Source: Klebsiella huaxiensis (lineage in GTDB: Bacteria > Pseudomonadota > Gammaproteobacteria > Enterobacterales > Enterobacteriaceae). From it: DNA of 64,000 nucleotides. The stretch covers positions 4,836,001-4,900,000 of the forward strand of contig NZ_CP036175.1 of the NCBI RefSeq assembly GCF_003261575.2, in the 5' to 3' direction. The notes under the pieces were generated by a model. It saw only the letters and a list, made by a program, of their open reading frames with translations, was not told the origin of the DNA and made no database searches. This document shows, one piece after another, positions 8,667 through 17,851 of the stretch; position 1 is the stretch's first letter, and the number at the start of each line of letters is the position of its first letter. The translations under genes and the position numbers were made by a program.

Positions 8667-9135
8667 TTACCTGAGGGAAGCATCATAACAATCACGCCAG
8701 TGCTTAGCACTCAGAGAAACCTGGGCACCGGCTTCGATAGCGCCGATCGGGCCAGATATAACGGCGCTCGCCAGGTTCATCCAGGTATCAGCAACCAGTT
8801 CCGGTTTATCCAACAGTGGACGAACGTCGCCGCCATACATGGCATCAGAGAATGGGCCATAGTTGTCGGAGAGCTGTTTCGCCCCACGACCAAAGTAGCT
8901 AAGGAAATCGCCATCTTTGTCTTTACCACACGGCCAGGTCTGACCCTGCCAGATATCCGGGTTACATTCGCCGTTGTAGCCGCCTTTCTGCCCTTCTACC
9001 CAACCTACTTCGCGGAGATAGACCAAAGCCTGACGCCATTCAGGAGTATCACGCCAGCTTTCATGGCCACCGGTTTCCTGCGCAAAGTGAGCAAACACTG
9101 GTTGCCAGAGATTTTAGGGAGGAACGGCATCATCT
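8667..9135 (-). pseudogene. Remnant of a family 19 chitinase
   Basis: The open segment 8667-9098 encodes a recognisable core of a GH19 chitinase: HFAQETGGHE with the catalytic glutamate, then YLREVGWVEGQKGGYNGECNP and YFGRGAKQLS. The gene is broken. The frame NLWQPVFAHFAQ upstream is interrupted by a TAA at 9116-9114, and MMPFLP in another frame (9133-9116) looks like its displaced continuation. No signal peptide or carbohydrate-binding domain remains. After the QLS motif the usual tyrosine/asparagine repeat is shortened, and homology ends after LASAV near 8750; the last 30 residues are unrelated. An intact secreted chitinase would be several hundred residues. The remnant fills the gap between accA and ldcC, and its last stop lies 16 bases before the ldcC start. 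Confidence 0.72.
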
Positions 9136-9187
9136 GCTAATCACATTACCTCTCACTGATCTCATCTCGCATCAGTAAACAACATAT

Positions 9188-9217
9188 AAAAAAAGGGCCG
9201 GAAAATCCGACCCTTAG
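9188..9217 (-). terminator. Terminator after accA
   Basis: Read on the minus strand, AAGGGTCGG and CCGGCCCTT form a 9-bp stem (one G-T pair) around ATTTT, followed by a run of T. It lies about 25 bases past the accA stop and ends the dnaE-accA transcript before the chitinase remnant. Confidence 0.85.
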
Positions 9218-9239
9218 AGGTAAAAAATGATATTGATAA

Positions 9240-10199
9240 TCAGGCGTAACCGTAGCTCATCAGACGCTGATAGCGACGGTTGAGCAGCTCTTCTTCATTC
9301 AGAGTGTCGAGGTCAGCCAGGTCAGCCAGCAGTTGAGCTTTCAAGCTCGCCGCCATCGCTTCCGGATTGCGATGCGCACCGCCCAGCGGTTCCGGAATGA
9401 TAGAGTCGATCAGCTTCAGCTCTTTAAGACGCGGAGCGACGATACCCATCGCTTCAGCGGCCAGCGGCGCTTTGTCGGCGCTCTTCCACAGAATGGAAGC
9501 ACAGCCTTCCGGGGAGATAACGGAATAAGTGCTGTACTGCAGCATATTCACTTTATCGCCTACGCCAATAGCCAGTGCGCCGCCGGAACCACCTTCACCA
9601 ATCACGGTGCAGATAACCGGTACGCTCAGACGTGACATTTCACGCAGGTTACGGGCAATCGCTTCAGACTGGCCGCGTTCTTCCGCTCCTACTCCCGGGT
9701 AAGCCCCTGGAGTGTCGATGAAAGTGATGATGGGCATTTTAAAACGCTCAGCCATCTCCATCAGACGCAACGCCTTACGATAGCCTTCTGGTGCCGGCAT
9801 CCCGAAGTTGCGACGAATTTTCTCTTTGGTTTCGCGCCCTTTTTGGTGGCCGATAATCATCACCGGACGCCCGTCCAGACGCGCAATCCCACCGACGATA
9901 GCTTTATCGTCAGCGTAAGCGCGGTCACCAGCCAGTTCGTCGAATTCGTCGAAAGCCAAGCGAACATAATCCAGGGTGTATGGGCGACGTGGATGGCGCG
10001 CCAGCTGAGCGACCTGCCATGCGCCAAGATCGGCGAAGATCTTGCGCGTCAGCTCTACGCTTTTTTCGCGCAGGCGATGCACTTCTTCATCGATATTAAT
10101 ATCCAGTTTCTCATCCTGGCGGCTTACCGCAGTCAGAGAATCGATTTTCGCTTCCAGCTCTGCAATCGGCTGTTCAAAATCAAGGAAATTCAGACTCAT
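9240..10199 (-). CDS. accA: Acetyl-CoA carboxylase carboxyltransferase, alpha subunit
   Basis: Forms the alpha2beta2 carboxyltransferase with AccD and moves the carboxyl group from biotin to acetyl-CoA, making malonyl-CoA, the first committed step of fatty acid synthesis. The 319 residues equal the E. coli length. The crotonase-type fold is recognised from TFIDTPGAYPGVGAEERGQSEAIA and the oxyanion-hole glycine region GEGGSGGALAIGVGD, followed by SVISPEGCASILW. It follows dnaE by 12 bases on the same strand, so both belong to the long lpxD-fabZ-lpxAB-rnhB-dnaE-accA run that ties lipid synthesis to replication genes. Confidence 0.98.
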   Translation of the reverse strand: MSLNFLDFEQPIAELEAKIDSLTAVSRQDEKLDINIDEEVHRLREKSVELTRKIFADLGAWQVAQLARHPRRPYTLDYVRLAFDEFDELAGDRAYADDKAIVGGIARLDGRPVMIIGHQKGRETKEKIRRNFGMPAPEGYRKALRLMEMAERFKMPIITFIDTPGAYPGVGAEERGQSEAIARNLREMSRLSVPVICTVIGEGGSGGALAIGVGDKVNMLQYSTYSVISPEGCASILWKSADKAPLAAEAMGIVAPRLKELKLIDSIIPEPLGGAHRNPEAMAASLKAQLLADLADLDTLNEEELLNRRYQRLMSYGYA

Positions 10200-10211
10200 A
10201 GTATTCCTGTA

Positions 10212-13200
10212 TTAGTCAAACTCCAGTTCCACCTGCTCCGAGCCGATAAGGCCACGCAGATCGTTGAGTAAACGATCGCTCGGAGAGACGCGCCATGTTG
10301 CGCCAAAACGCAACCGCGCGCGCGCATCCGCCCTCTGATAATAGAGGTGTACTGGAATGGTTCCCGAACGATGGGGTTCCAGAGACTGACGGAGTCGGTT
10401 TAAAAGCTGGTCATCAATTTGCCTGTCCGTCAGCGAGATAGCAAGCCCGCGAGCATATTTTTCCCGGGCTTCGTCAATGTCCATGACTTCACGAGCGGTC
10501 ATTTTAAGCCCCCCGCTGAAGTCATCAAAGCTGACCTGTCCGCTGACGATAAGTATGCGGTCTTTTTCCAGCAATTGCTGGTATTTATCCAGGGCATCGG
10601 TGAATAACATCACCTCCAGACGCCCGGAACGGTCATCCAGCGTACAGATGCCGATACGATTGCCGCGCTTGGTGACCATGACCCGCGCCGCAATAACGAG
10701 CCCCGCCGCCGTGGTCACTTTACCACGATCGGTCGGATGCATGTCTTTGAGTCGTACGCCGCCAACATAGCGTTCGATCTCTCTCAGATACTGGTTAATC
10801 GGGTGCCCGGTCAGATACAGCCCCAGGGTCTCCCTTTCGCCATCCAGCACCACCTGTTCCGGCCATGGCTGGCAGTTAGCGTAGGATTGTTCAATTTGTT
10901 CCGGCTCTTCTGCCAGAACGCCAAACATATCAGCCTGGCCAATCGCTTCAGCTTTGGCGTGCTGATCGGCAGCTTTCAGCGCATCGCTCAACGAATTCAT
11001 CAACGCCGCGCGATGCGGGCCGAGGCGGTCAAACGCCCCGGACATAATCAGTTTTTCCAGTACCCGACGGTTTAGCTTTTTGATATCAGTTCGCGCGCAA
11101 AGATCAAACAGCTCACGGAAATAACCGCCCTGGTTACGCGCTTCAATGATCGCTTCAATCGGGCCTTCACCAACGCCTTTGATGGCGCCGATACCATAAA
11201 CGATTTCGCCATCGTCATTGACGTGGAAATGGTACAGGCCAGAGTTAATATCCGGCGGCAGGATTTTCAGCCCCATCCGCCAGCATTCATCCACCAGCCC
11301 AACCACTTTCTCGGTGTTGTCCATATCCGCGGTCATTACCGCCGCCATAAACTCGGCCGGATAGTGTGCCTTCAACCACAGCGTCTGGTAAGAAACTAAA
11401 GCATAAGCGGCGGAGTGCGATTTGTTAAATCCGTAACCCGCGAATTTCTCCACCAGGTCAAAGATTTTCATCGCCAGCTCGCCATCAACGCCGCGCTTTT
11501 TAGCCCCTTCTTCAAAGGTGCCACGCTGCTTGGCCATCTCTTCCGGCTTTTTCTTACCCATCGCACGACGCAGCATGTCAGCGCCGCCGAGGGTATAGCC
11601 GGAAAGCTCCTGGGCAATCTGCATGACCTGTTCCTGGTACAGAATGATGCCGTAGGTTGGCTCCAGTACCGGTTTCAAGCATTCATGCTGCCACTGCACG
11701 TCTGGATAGGAGATTTCTTCACGGCCGTGCTTACGGTCAATAAAGTTATCTACCATGCCCGACTGCAGCGGGCCTGGACGAAACAGGGCCACCAGGGCTA
11801 TCATATCTTCGAAGCAGTCGGGCTGCAGGCGTTTGATCAGGTCTTTCATGCCGCGGGATTCAAGCTGGAATACCGCTGTGGTTTCCGAACGCTGCAGCAT
11901 ATCGAAGCTTTTTTTATCGTCGAGCGGGATAGCCGCGATATCTATCGGCTCCAGGCCCTGCTTCGCCCGGCGCGGATTGATCATTTTCAACGCCCAGTCG
12001 ATGATCGTCAGCGTACGCAAGCCAAGGAAGTCGAACTTCACCAGCCCCGCGTATTCCACGTCGTTTTTATCGAACTGAGTAACCGGGTTTTGCCCCTGAT
12101 CGTCGCAATATAGCGGAGCGAAATCGGTAATTTTAGTCGGCGCGATAACGACACCACCGGCATGTTTACCCGCGTTACGCGTGACCCCTTCCAGCTTACG
12201 CGCCATATCGATCAGCGCTTTGACTTCTTCATCGGCTTCGTAAATTTCCGGAAGCTGTGGTTCAGCCTCAAAAGCTTTTGCCAGGGTCATACCCGGATCG
12301 GGCGGCACTAGCTTGGATATGCGGTCAACAAACCCGTATGGATGTCCCAGCACGCGGCCCACGTCGCGGATAACCGCTTTCGCCGCCATCGTACCAAAGG
12401 TAATAATCTGCGAGACCGCGTCACGACCGTACATCTCCGCCACATGTTCGATAACCCTGTCACGTTTCTCCATACAGAAGTCAACGTCGAAGTCGGGCAT
12501 TGAGACACGTTCCGGGTTAAGGAAACGTTCAAACAGCAGGTCAAACTCTAGCGGGTCCAGGTCGGTAATTTTCAGCGCATAGGCCACCAGCGAACCCGCA
12601 CCGGAGCCTCGCCCAGGACCTACCGGCACGCCGTTATCTTTCGACCACTGAATAAACTCCATAACGATCAGGAAGTAACCCGGGAACCCCATCTGGTTGA
12701 TAACCTGAAGTTCAATATCCAGACGTTCATCATATGGAGGGCGGGATTCTGCGCGCTTTTCAGGATCCGGGAATAAAAATTCGAGGCGCTCTTCCAGTCC
12801 CTCTTTTGATTTGACGACGAGAAAGTCTTCTGTCGACATTTCCCCGGTCGGGAACTGCGGCAGGAAGTATTCGCCAAGCCGCACGGTAACGTTGCAACGT
12901 TTGGCGATTTCAACGGTATTTTCCAGCGCCTCGGGAATATCAGAGAACAGCTCGCACATCTCCTCCTCGCTGCGCATATATTGCTGCGGCGAGTAGTTGC
13001 GTGGTCGCTTAGGATCATCAAGGGTAAAACCGTCGTGTATGGCTACGCGAATTTCATGCGCATCAAAGTCGCCGGTTTCCAGAAAACGGACATCGTTAGT
13101 CGCAACAACGGGTAAACCGCACTCTTCCGCCAGTTGCACAGCCGCATGAAGATAGCTCTCTTCATCAGCGCGTCCAGTGCGGATCAGCTCTAAATAGTAA

Positions 13201-13694
13201 CGATCGGGAAAATACTGCTGATAAAAAGAGACGCACTGCTCGACCAGCGCCATGTTACCGCGCGTCAGGCTTACGCCAACGTCACCCTTGCGCGCGCCAG
13301 ATAACAGAATGAGGCCTTCCTGATGTTCAACCAACCAGTCGCGATCGATCCACGGCCCTAATGCGCCGTAACCGCGTTGATAAGCGCGGGAGATTAGCAG
13401 CGTCAGGTTTTGATAGCCGACGTTATTCGCTGCCAGCACCGTTAGTTCAGTCAGCTCATCACCCATCAAATCGCTCTGGACGTGAAAATCCGCACCGACA
13501 ATCGGTTTAATCCCGGCGCCATGTCCCGTTCCATAGAACTTCACCAGCCCACAGAGGTTGGTAAAATCAGTGATCGCCAGCGCAGGCATACCGAGCGCGG
13601 CCGCCTTTTTCACTAACGGCCCGGTTTTCGCCAGGCCATCGATCATGGAATAGTCGCTGTGCACCCGCAGGTGTACGAAACGTGGTTCAGCCAT
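10212..13694 (-). CDS. dnaE: DNA polymerase III alpha subunit
   Basis: Catalytic polymerase of the replicative holoenzyme; 1160 residues, the same as E. coli DnaE. An N-terminal PHP domain begins FVHLRVHSDYSMIDGLAKT. The C-family polymerase core carries the catalytic aspartates in MPDFDVDFCMEKRD (about residues 401 and 403), with the third in the VKFDFLGLRTL stretch near 555. The helix-hairpin-helix region and the OB-fold (about 1000-1075, GLVIAARVMVTKRGNRIG) follow. The beta-clamp binding motif QADMFG is visible at about residue 920. It begins 38 bases after rnhB and is followed closely by accA. Confidence 0.98.
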   Translation of the reverse strand: MAEPRFVHLRVHSDYSMIDGLAKTGPLVKKAAALGMPALAITDFTNLCGLVKFYGTGHGAGIKPIVGADFHVQSDLMGDELTELTVLAANNVGYQNLTLLISRAYQRGYGALGPWIDRDWLVEHQEGLILLSGARKGDVGVSLTRGNMALVEQCVSFYQQYFPDRYYLELIRTGRADEESYLHAAVQLAEECGLPVVATNDVRFLETGDFDAHEIRVAIHDGFTLDDPKRPRNYSPQQYMRSEEEMCELFSDIPEALENTVEIAKRCNVTVRLGEYFLPQFPTGEMSTEDFLVVKSKEGLEERLEFLFPDPEKRAESRPPYDERLDIELQVINQMGFPGYFLIVMEFIQWSKDNGVPVGPGRGSGAGSLVAYALKITDLDPLEFDLLFERFLNPERVSMPDFDVDFCMEKRDRVIEHVAEMYGRDAVSQIITFGTMAAKAVIRDVGRVLGHPYGFVDRISKLVPPDPGMTLAKAFEAEPQLPEIYEADEEVKALIDMARKLEGVTRNAGKHAGGVVIAPTKITDFAPLYCDDQGQNPVTQFDKNDVEYAGLVKFDFLGLRTLTIIDWALKMINPRRAKQGLEPIDIAAIPLDDKKSFDMLQRSETTAVFQLESRGMKDLIKRLQPDCFEDMIALVALFRPGPLQSGMVDNFIDRKHGREEISYPDVQWQHECLKPVLEPTYGIILYQEQVMQIAQELSGYTLGGADMLRRAMGKKKPEEMAKQRGTFEEGAKKRGVDGELAMKIFDLVEKFAGYGFNKSHSAAYALVSYQTLWLKAHYPAEFMAAVMTADMDNTEKVVGLVDECWRMGLKILPPDINSGLYHFHVNDDGEIVYGIGAIKGVGEGPIEAIIEARNQGGYFRELFDLCARTDIKKLNRRVLEKLIMSGAFDRLGPHRAALMNSLSDALKAADQHAKAEAIGQADMFGVLAEEPEQIEQSYANCQPWPEQVVLDGERETLGLYLTGHPINQYLREIERYVGGVRLKDMHPTDRGKVTTAAGLVIAARVMVTKRGNRIGICTLDDRSGRLEVMLFTDALDKYQQLLEKDRILIVSGQVSFDDFSGGLKMTAREVMDIDEAREKYARGLAISLTDRQIDDQLLNRLRQSLEPHRSGTIPVHLYYQRADARARLRFGATWRVSPSDRLLNDLRGLIGSEQVELEFD

Positions 13695-13732
13695 CTTCAG
13701 ATTCCGCGTTACTTAATTGCTTGCGTGTCAGT

Positions 13733-14329
13733 TCAGGACGCCAGGCCCAGTGCGCGTTTTACCGGGCCAAAGCTGCGCCGATATTGTTCGATTACGCCAT
13801 GTTCCAGCAGCTTTTGCAGATGAAAAGCGGTGGGATAACCTTTGTGTTGTGCAAAACCGTACTGGGGGAATTGCCGATCCAGTTCGGTCATTTCAGCATC
13901 GCGCGTCACTTTCGCCAGAATAGACGCGGCGCTGATTTCCGCGACTCGACTATCGCCTTTAACAACAGCCAGCGAAGGTGTCGGTAGCGGCGGACAGCGG
14001 TTACCATCAATAAGAACAAACTCAGGGGAAATACTCAAGCCAGCAACGGCGCGCTGCATTGCCAGCATAGTCGCATGTAAAATATTCAGTTCATCGATCT
14101 CATGCGGCTCCGCACGACCGAGGCTCCAGCACAGCGCTTTTTCTTTTATCTCATCAAAGAGCGCAAGGCGGCGTTTTTCACTTAACTTTTTGGAGTCATT
14201 AAGGCCCACAATCGGTTTTGCCGGGTCAAGAATCACCGCCGCAGTCACTACCGCGCCAACCAGCGGACCGCGTCCGACTTCATCGACTCCGGCAACCAGA
14301 TGGGTATGCGGGTAAACGAATTCCATCAT
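13733..14329 (-). CDS. rnhB: Ribonuclease HII
   Basis: Removes single ribonucleotides embedded in DNA, starting ribonucleotide excision repair. The 198 residues match E. coli RnhB in length. The family signature AGVDEVGRGPLVGAVV holds the first catalytic Asp-Glu pair (about residues 16-17); VLIDGNRCPPLP and the conserved KGDSRVAEISAASILAKVTRD segment carry the other acidic ligands. Its ATG overlaps the lpxB stop by four bases (ATGA), indicating translational coupling inside the lipid A cluster. Confidence 0.97.
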   Translation of the reverse strand: MMEFVYPHTHLVAGVDEVGRGPLVGAVVTAAVILDPAKPIVGLNDSKKLSEKRRLALFDEIKEKALCWSLGRAEPHEIDELNILHATMLAMQRAVAGLSISPEFVLIDGNRCPPLPTPSLAVVKGDSRVAEISAASILAKVTRDAEMTELDRQFPQYGFAQHKGYPTAFHLQKLLEHGVIEQYRRSFGPVKRALGLAS

Positions 14330-15474
14330 TTTGCTAACTCCAGTACTGCGTCCGCCGCCTGCTCATCAGCGTTGCAGCGGATCTGCTGATGCAGGGCGCG
14401 GAAGGTTTCATGCATATCGTGGCTGGTTTTACCATCGGCCAGCAGCGGCTTCAGCGCGTCGGCTAACGCCTGCGGCTGGCACTCGTCCTGCAACAGCTCT
14501 TTGACCAGTTCACGTCCGGCCAGGAGATTTGGCAACGACACATAGTCGGTCTTCACCAGCCGTTTCGCCAGCCAGAAGGTTAATGGCTTCATACGATAAC
14601 CAACCACCATCGGACACTTCGCCAGCATGCACTCCAGCGCAGCCGTACCGGAAGCCAGTAGCGCGGCATCGCTTGCTATCATCGCGTCTCGCGCCTGACC
14701 GTCCAGCATATGCACCGCAAGATCCGGTGCCGTTTCCGCTTTGATACGCTCAAACTGCTCCCGACGCTTCACATTGACCAGTGGCACAACCACTTCCAGG
14801 TCAGGGTAATAGCCTCGCAGGATCTGCGCCGTTTTCAGGAAATCGGCGCTAAGCATCTCGACTTCAGCCCCACGGCTACCGGGCAGTAGCGCCAGACAGT
14901 GTACTTCACGGGCAATTCCCAAGCGGTCGCGCGCGGCGCCTTTGTCCGGATCCAGCGGCATCGCATCCGCCATCGTGTGACCGATAAACCGGCAGGGAAC
15001 GTTGAATTTGTCATAAAACGCTTTTTCGAAAGGCAGAAATGCCAGCACCAGATCGGTGGATCTGCCAATTTTGAAAACGCGTTTTTGCCGCCATGCCCAC
15101 ACCGACGGACTGACGTAATGGATAGTTTTGATACCCTGCTTCTTGAGATTACCTTCGAGGGTAATATTGAAATCAGGCGCATCAATACCAACGAAAACAT
15201 CTGGCTTAAGTTCGGTGAATCGACGGGTGAGATCGGCGCGAATATGCAGCAGTCGACGCAGGCGCCCCAACACTTCCACAATGCCCATCACCGCCAGCTC
15301 TTCCATCTCATACCAGGCTTCGCAGCCTTCGGCCTGCATCAATGGCCCGGCAACGCCAACAAAGCGGGCATCAGGTATGCGGGCTTTGAGCGCTCGAATA
15401 AGACCTGCGCCAAGAATATCGCCGGAGGTTTCTCCGGCGACCAGGGCAATCGTCAGGGGACGCGATTCAGTCAT
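14326..15474 (-). CDS. lpxB: Lipid-A-disaccharide synthase
   Basis: GT19 glycosyltransferase that joins UDP-2,3-diacylglucosamine and lipid X to give the beta-1,6 lipid A disaccharide at the inner face of the cytoplasmic membrane. At 382 residues it matches E. coli LpxB. Seen are LVAGETSGDILGAGLI at the N-terminus, FVGIDAPDFNITLEGNLKK, and the nucleotide-binding LLPGSRGAEVEML region. Hydrophobic TFWLAKRL residues near 290 fit its membrane association. The start overlaps the lpxA stop in TAATG, and the stop overlaps rnhB. Confidence 0.98.
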   Translation of the reverse strand: MTESRPLTIALVAGETSGDILGAGLIRALKARIPDARFVGVAGPLMQAEGCEAWYEMEELAVMGIVEVLGRLRRLLHIRADLTRRFTELKPDVFVGIDAPDFNITLEGNLKKQGIKTIHYVSPSVWAWRQKRVFKIGRSTDLVLAFLPFEKAFYDKFNVPCRFIGHTMADAMPLDPDKGAARDRLGIAREVHCLALLPGSRGAEVEMLSADFLKTAQILRGYYPDLEVVVPLVNVKRREQFERIKAETAPDLAVHMLDGQARDAMIASDAALLASGTAALECMLAKCPMVVGYRMKPLTFWLAKRLVKTDYVSLPNLLAGRELVKELLQDECQPQALADALKPLLADGKTSHDMHETFRALHQQIRCNADEQAADAVLELAK

Positions 15475-16262
15475 TAACGAATCAGGCCGCGCGTAGAGCG
15501 GGCAAAGAAGTCGCTGAATGCCTGAACTTCAGGGTATTGTGCCGCCAGCTCGGCAATCTCGGGTTTCGCTTCGTCCAGCGTTTTGCCGCTGCGGTACAGC
15601 AGCTTATACGCGTTACGAATCGCGGTGATCGCCTCACGGCTGAAACCGCGGCGTTTGAGCCCTTCGATATTGACGCCAAACGGCGTTGCGTGGTTGCCCT
15701 GAGCAATAACAAACGGCGGAACATCTTGCGCAACACCGGAGCAGCCGCCAACCATGACATGTGCGCCGATGATGCAGAATTGATGTACTGCGGTCATGCC
15801 GCCGATGATAACAAAATCATCCAGCGAGACATGGCCAGCAAGCGTCGCGTTATTGGCCAGAATACAGCGGTTGCCAAGCGTACAATCGTGCGCCACGTGC
15901 GCGTTGATCATCAGCAGGTTATCGCTGCCCACCTTCGTTAATCCACCGCCCTGTACTGTGCCACGATGAATGGTGACGCTTTCGCGGATGCGGTTGCGAT
16001 CGCCAATTTCCACACGGGTTGGTTCACCAGCATATTTCAGATCCTGGTTAACTTCGCCGATGGAAGCGAACTGATAGATCTCGTTATCGCGGCCAATTTT
16101 GGTATGACCATTAATGACAACATGAGACTTCAGTACGGTGCCTTCGCCAATTTCGACGTTAGCGCCAACAATACAAAACGGACCAATGTGAACGTTAGCA
16201 CCAATAACGGCGCCTTCTTCTACAATGGAGGAAGGATGAATAAAGGCGGTTTTATCAATCAC
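15474..16262 (-). CDS. lpxA: UDP-N-acetylglucosamine acyltransferase
   Basis: First enzyme of lipid A synthesis: transfers R-3-hydroxymyristate from ACP to the 3-OH of UDP-GlcNAc. It is a trimeric left-handed beta-helix, seen as hexapeptide repeats from residue 10 on (SSIVEEGAVIGANVHIGPFC and onwards). The catalytic His is in NAHVAHDCTLGN (about residue 125). At 262 residues it equals E. coli LpxA. It starts with GTG (16262), also known for this gene in E. coli. It follows fabZ after three bases and overlaps lpxB. Confidence 0.98.
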   Translation of the reverse strand: MIDKTAFIHPSSIVEEGAVIGANVHIGPFCIVGANVEIGEGTVLKSHVVINGHTKIGRDNEIYQFASIGEVNQDLKYAGEPTRVEIGDRNRIRESVTIHRGTVQGGGLTKVGSDNLLMINAHVAHDCTLGNRCILANNATLAGHVSLDDFVIIGGMTAVHQFCIIGAHVMVGGCSGVAQDVPPFVIAQGNHATPFGVNIEGLKRRGFSREAITAIRNAYKLLYRSGKTLDEAKPEIAELAAQYPEVQAFSDFFARSTRGLIR

Positions 16263-16265
16263 GTA

Positions 16266-16721
16266 TCAGGCCTCCCGGCTACGGGCACACATCATCGTTG
16301 CTTCGCAAACCACTTTTCCATCAACCAGCGCAACGCCTTTGAAACGAGTCAGGCCGCGACGGGTTTTCTCAAAAGTGACTTCCATAATCATTTGATCGCC
16401 AGGTACGACCGGACGTTTGAAACGCGCTTCGTCGATCCCGGCAAAATAATACAGCTCACCCGGCTCCAGTTTTCCCACGCTTTTGAATGCCAGAATGCCG
16501 GTGGCCTGCGCCATTGCTTCCAGAATCAGTACACCCGGTAAAATCGGCTTACCAGGGAAGTGCCCCTGGAAAAACGGCTCATTTACAGAAACATTTTTTA
16601 CTGCGCGCAGAAAACGACCTTCTTCAAAATCCAGCACGCGATCTACCAGCAGGAACGGGTAACGGTGAGGGAGAAGTTCCAGAATCTCTTCAATGTGCAG
16701 AGTATGAGTGTCAGTAGTCAA
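16266..16721 (-). CDS. fabZ: 3-hydroxyacyl-ACP dehydratase FabZ
   Basis: Dehydrates 3-hydroxyacyl-ACP in fatty acid elongation, competing with LpxA/LpxD for R-3-hydroxymyristoyl-ACP and so balancing phospholipid against lipid A. The hot-dog fold has the catalytic His in FFQGHFPGKPILPGVL (about residue 54) and the Glu in VLILEAMAQ (about 68). Start codon is TTG at 16721, as in E. coli; length 151. It lies between lpxD and lpxA on the same strand. Confidence 0.97.
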   Translation of the reverse strand: MTTDTHTLHIEEILELLPHRYPFLLVDRVLDFEEGRFLRAVKNVSVNEPFFQGHFPGKPILPGVLILEAMAQATGILAFKSVGKLEPGELYYFAGIDEARFKRPVVPGDQMIMEVTFEKTRRGLTRFKGVALVDGKVVCEATMMCARSREA

Positions 16722-16822
16722 AATACTCTTCCTGTCTAAATATACTAAAGGGCAATAATAACACGGCCTGCGGCAATCTCATGAATGCAACAGGCCGAAA
16801 ATTTAATGTGTCGGGTGAAGCA

Positions 16823-17848
16823 CTAATCTTGCTGATTAACCTTGCGCTCAATAGCTTTGAGACGCTTGCTCATATCATCAATATTCAGCACCAACGCAGC
16901 CGTTTTTCGCCAAACCTTATTCGGTTGCAGCGGAATACCTGAAGAGTAAACTCCCGGCTCGGTGATTGGACGCATAACCATTCCCATCCCCGTTACGGTA
17001 ACTTTATCGCAGATTTCCATGTGTCCGTTGATCACGCTGGCGCCGCCAATCATGCAGTAGCGGCCAATTTTCAAGCTGCCCGCCATAATCACACCGCCAG
17101 CAACGGCAGTATTGTCACCAATCGTCACGTTGTGCGCAATTTGGCATTGATTATCGATGATCACACCGTTGCCGATCACAGTATCGTCCAGCGCACCACG
17201 ATCAATGGTAGTACAAGCGCCAATCTCCACACGATCGCCAATAATAACGCGACCCAATTGTGGGATCTTAACCCAATTACCACGATCGTTGGCGTAACCA
17301 AAGCCATCCGCACCAATTACCGTACTGGATTGGATTAGACAATTCTCGCCGATCTCAATATCGTGGTAAACGGTCACATTGGCCCACAAACGCGAGCCAG
17401 CACCAATTTTCGTATTTTTCCCAACGAAGCATCCCGCGCCGATAACAACGTTATCGCCGAGCACAACACCCGATTCAATAACAGCATTCGGGCCAATAGC
17501 AACGTCAGTACCCAGCTTAGCCGTGGCGTCAATAACCGCGCTGGGCGCGATATTCTGCGCCGGCTGCGGCGTGGTATCAAGAATTTGAGCCATGCGCGCG
17601 TATGTCAGGTAGGGATTACGCACTACCAGCGCGGCACTATGGGCAAAGGGCAAATCATCCTGCGTCATCACGACAGCAGACGCCTGGCAAGCGGCCAGGT
17701 GTTCACGGTACTTAGGATTTACCATGAAAGTAATATGGCCCGTTTTAGCGGATTGCATGGACGCAACGCCGGTGATGACGATATCGCCATCACCGTGTAG
17801 TTCTGCATCCAACTGCTGTGCTAAATCAGCCAGTCGAATTGAAGGCAT
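16823..17848 (-). CDS. lpxD: UDP-3-O-acyl-glucosamine N-acyltransferase
   Basis: Third step of lipid A synthesis: N-acylates UDP-3-O-(3-hydroxymyristoyl)glucosamine. Domains: an N-terminal uridine-binding domain (about 1-100, with VNPKYREHL), a left-handed beta-helix of hexapeptide repeats (about 100-310) and a C-terminal helix (RLKAIERKVNQQD). The catalytic His is in CQIAHNVTIGDN (about residue 239). Length 341 as in E. coli. It follows skp with a gap of three bases, so the two are cotranscribed. Confidence 0.98.
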   Translation of the reverse strand: MPSIRLADLAQQLDAELHGDGDIVITGVASMQSAKTGHITFMVNPKYREHLAACQASAVVMTQDDLPFAHSAALVVRNPYLTYARMAQILDTTPQPAQNIAPSAVIDATAKLGTDVAIGPNAVIESGVVLGDNVVIGAGCFVGKNTKIGAGSRLWANVTVYHDIEIGENCLIQSSTVIGADGFGYANDRGNWVKIPQLGRVIIGDRVEIGACTTIDRGALDDTVIGNGVIIDNQCQIAHNVTIGDNTAVAGGVIMAGSLKIGRYCMIGGASVINGHMEICDKVTVTGMGMVMRPITEPGVYSSGIPLQPNKVWRKTAALVLNIDDMSKRLKAIERKVNQQD

Positions 17849-17851
17849 TAC

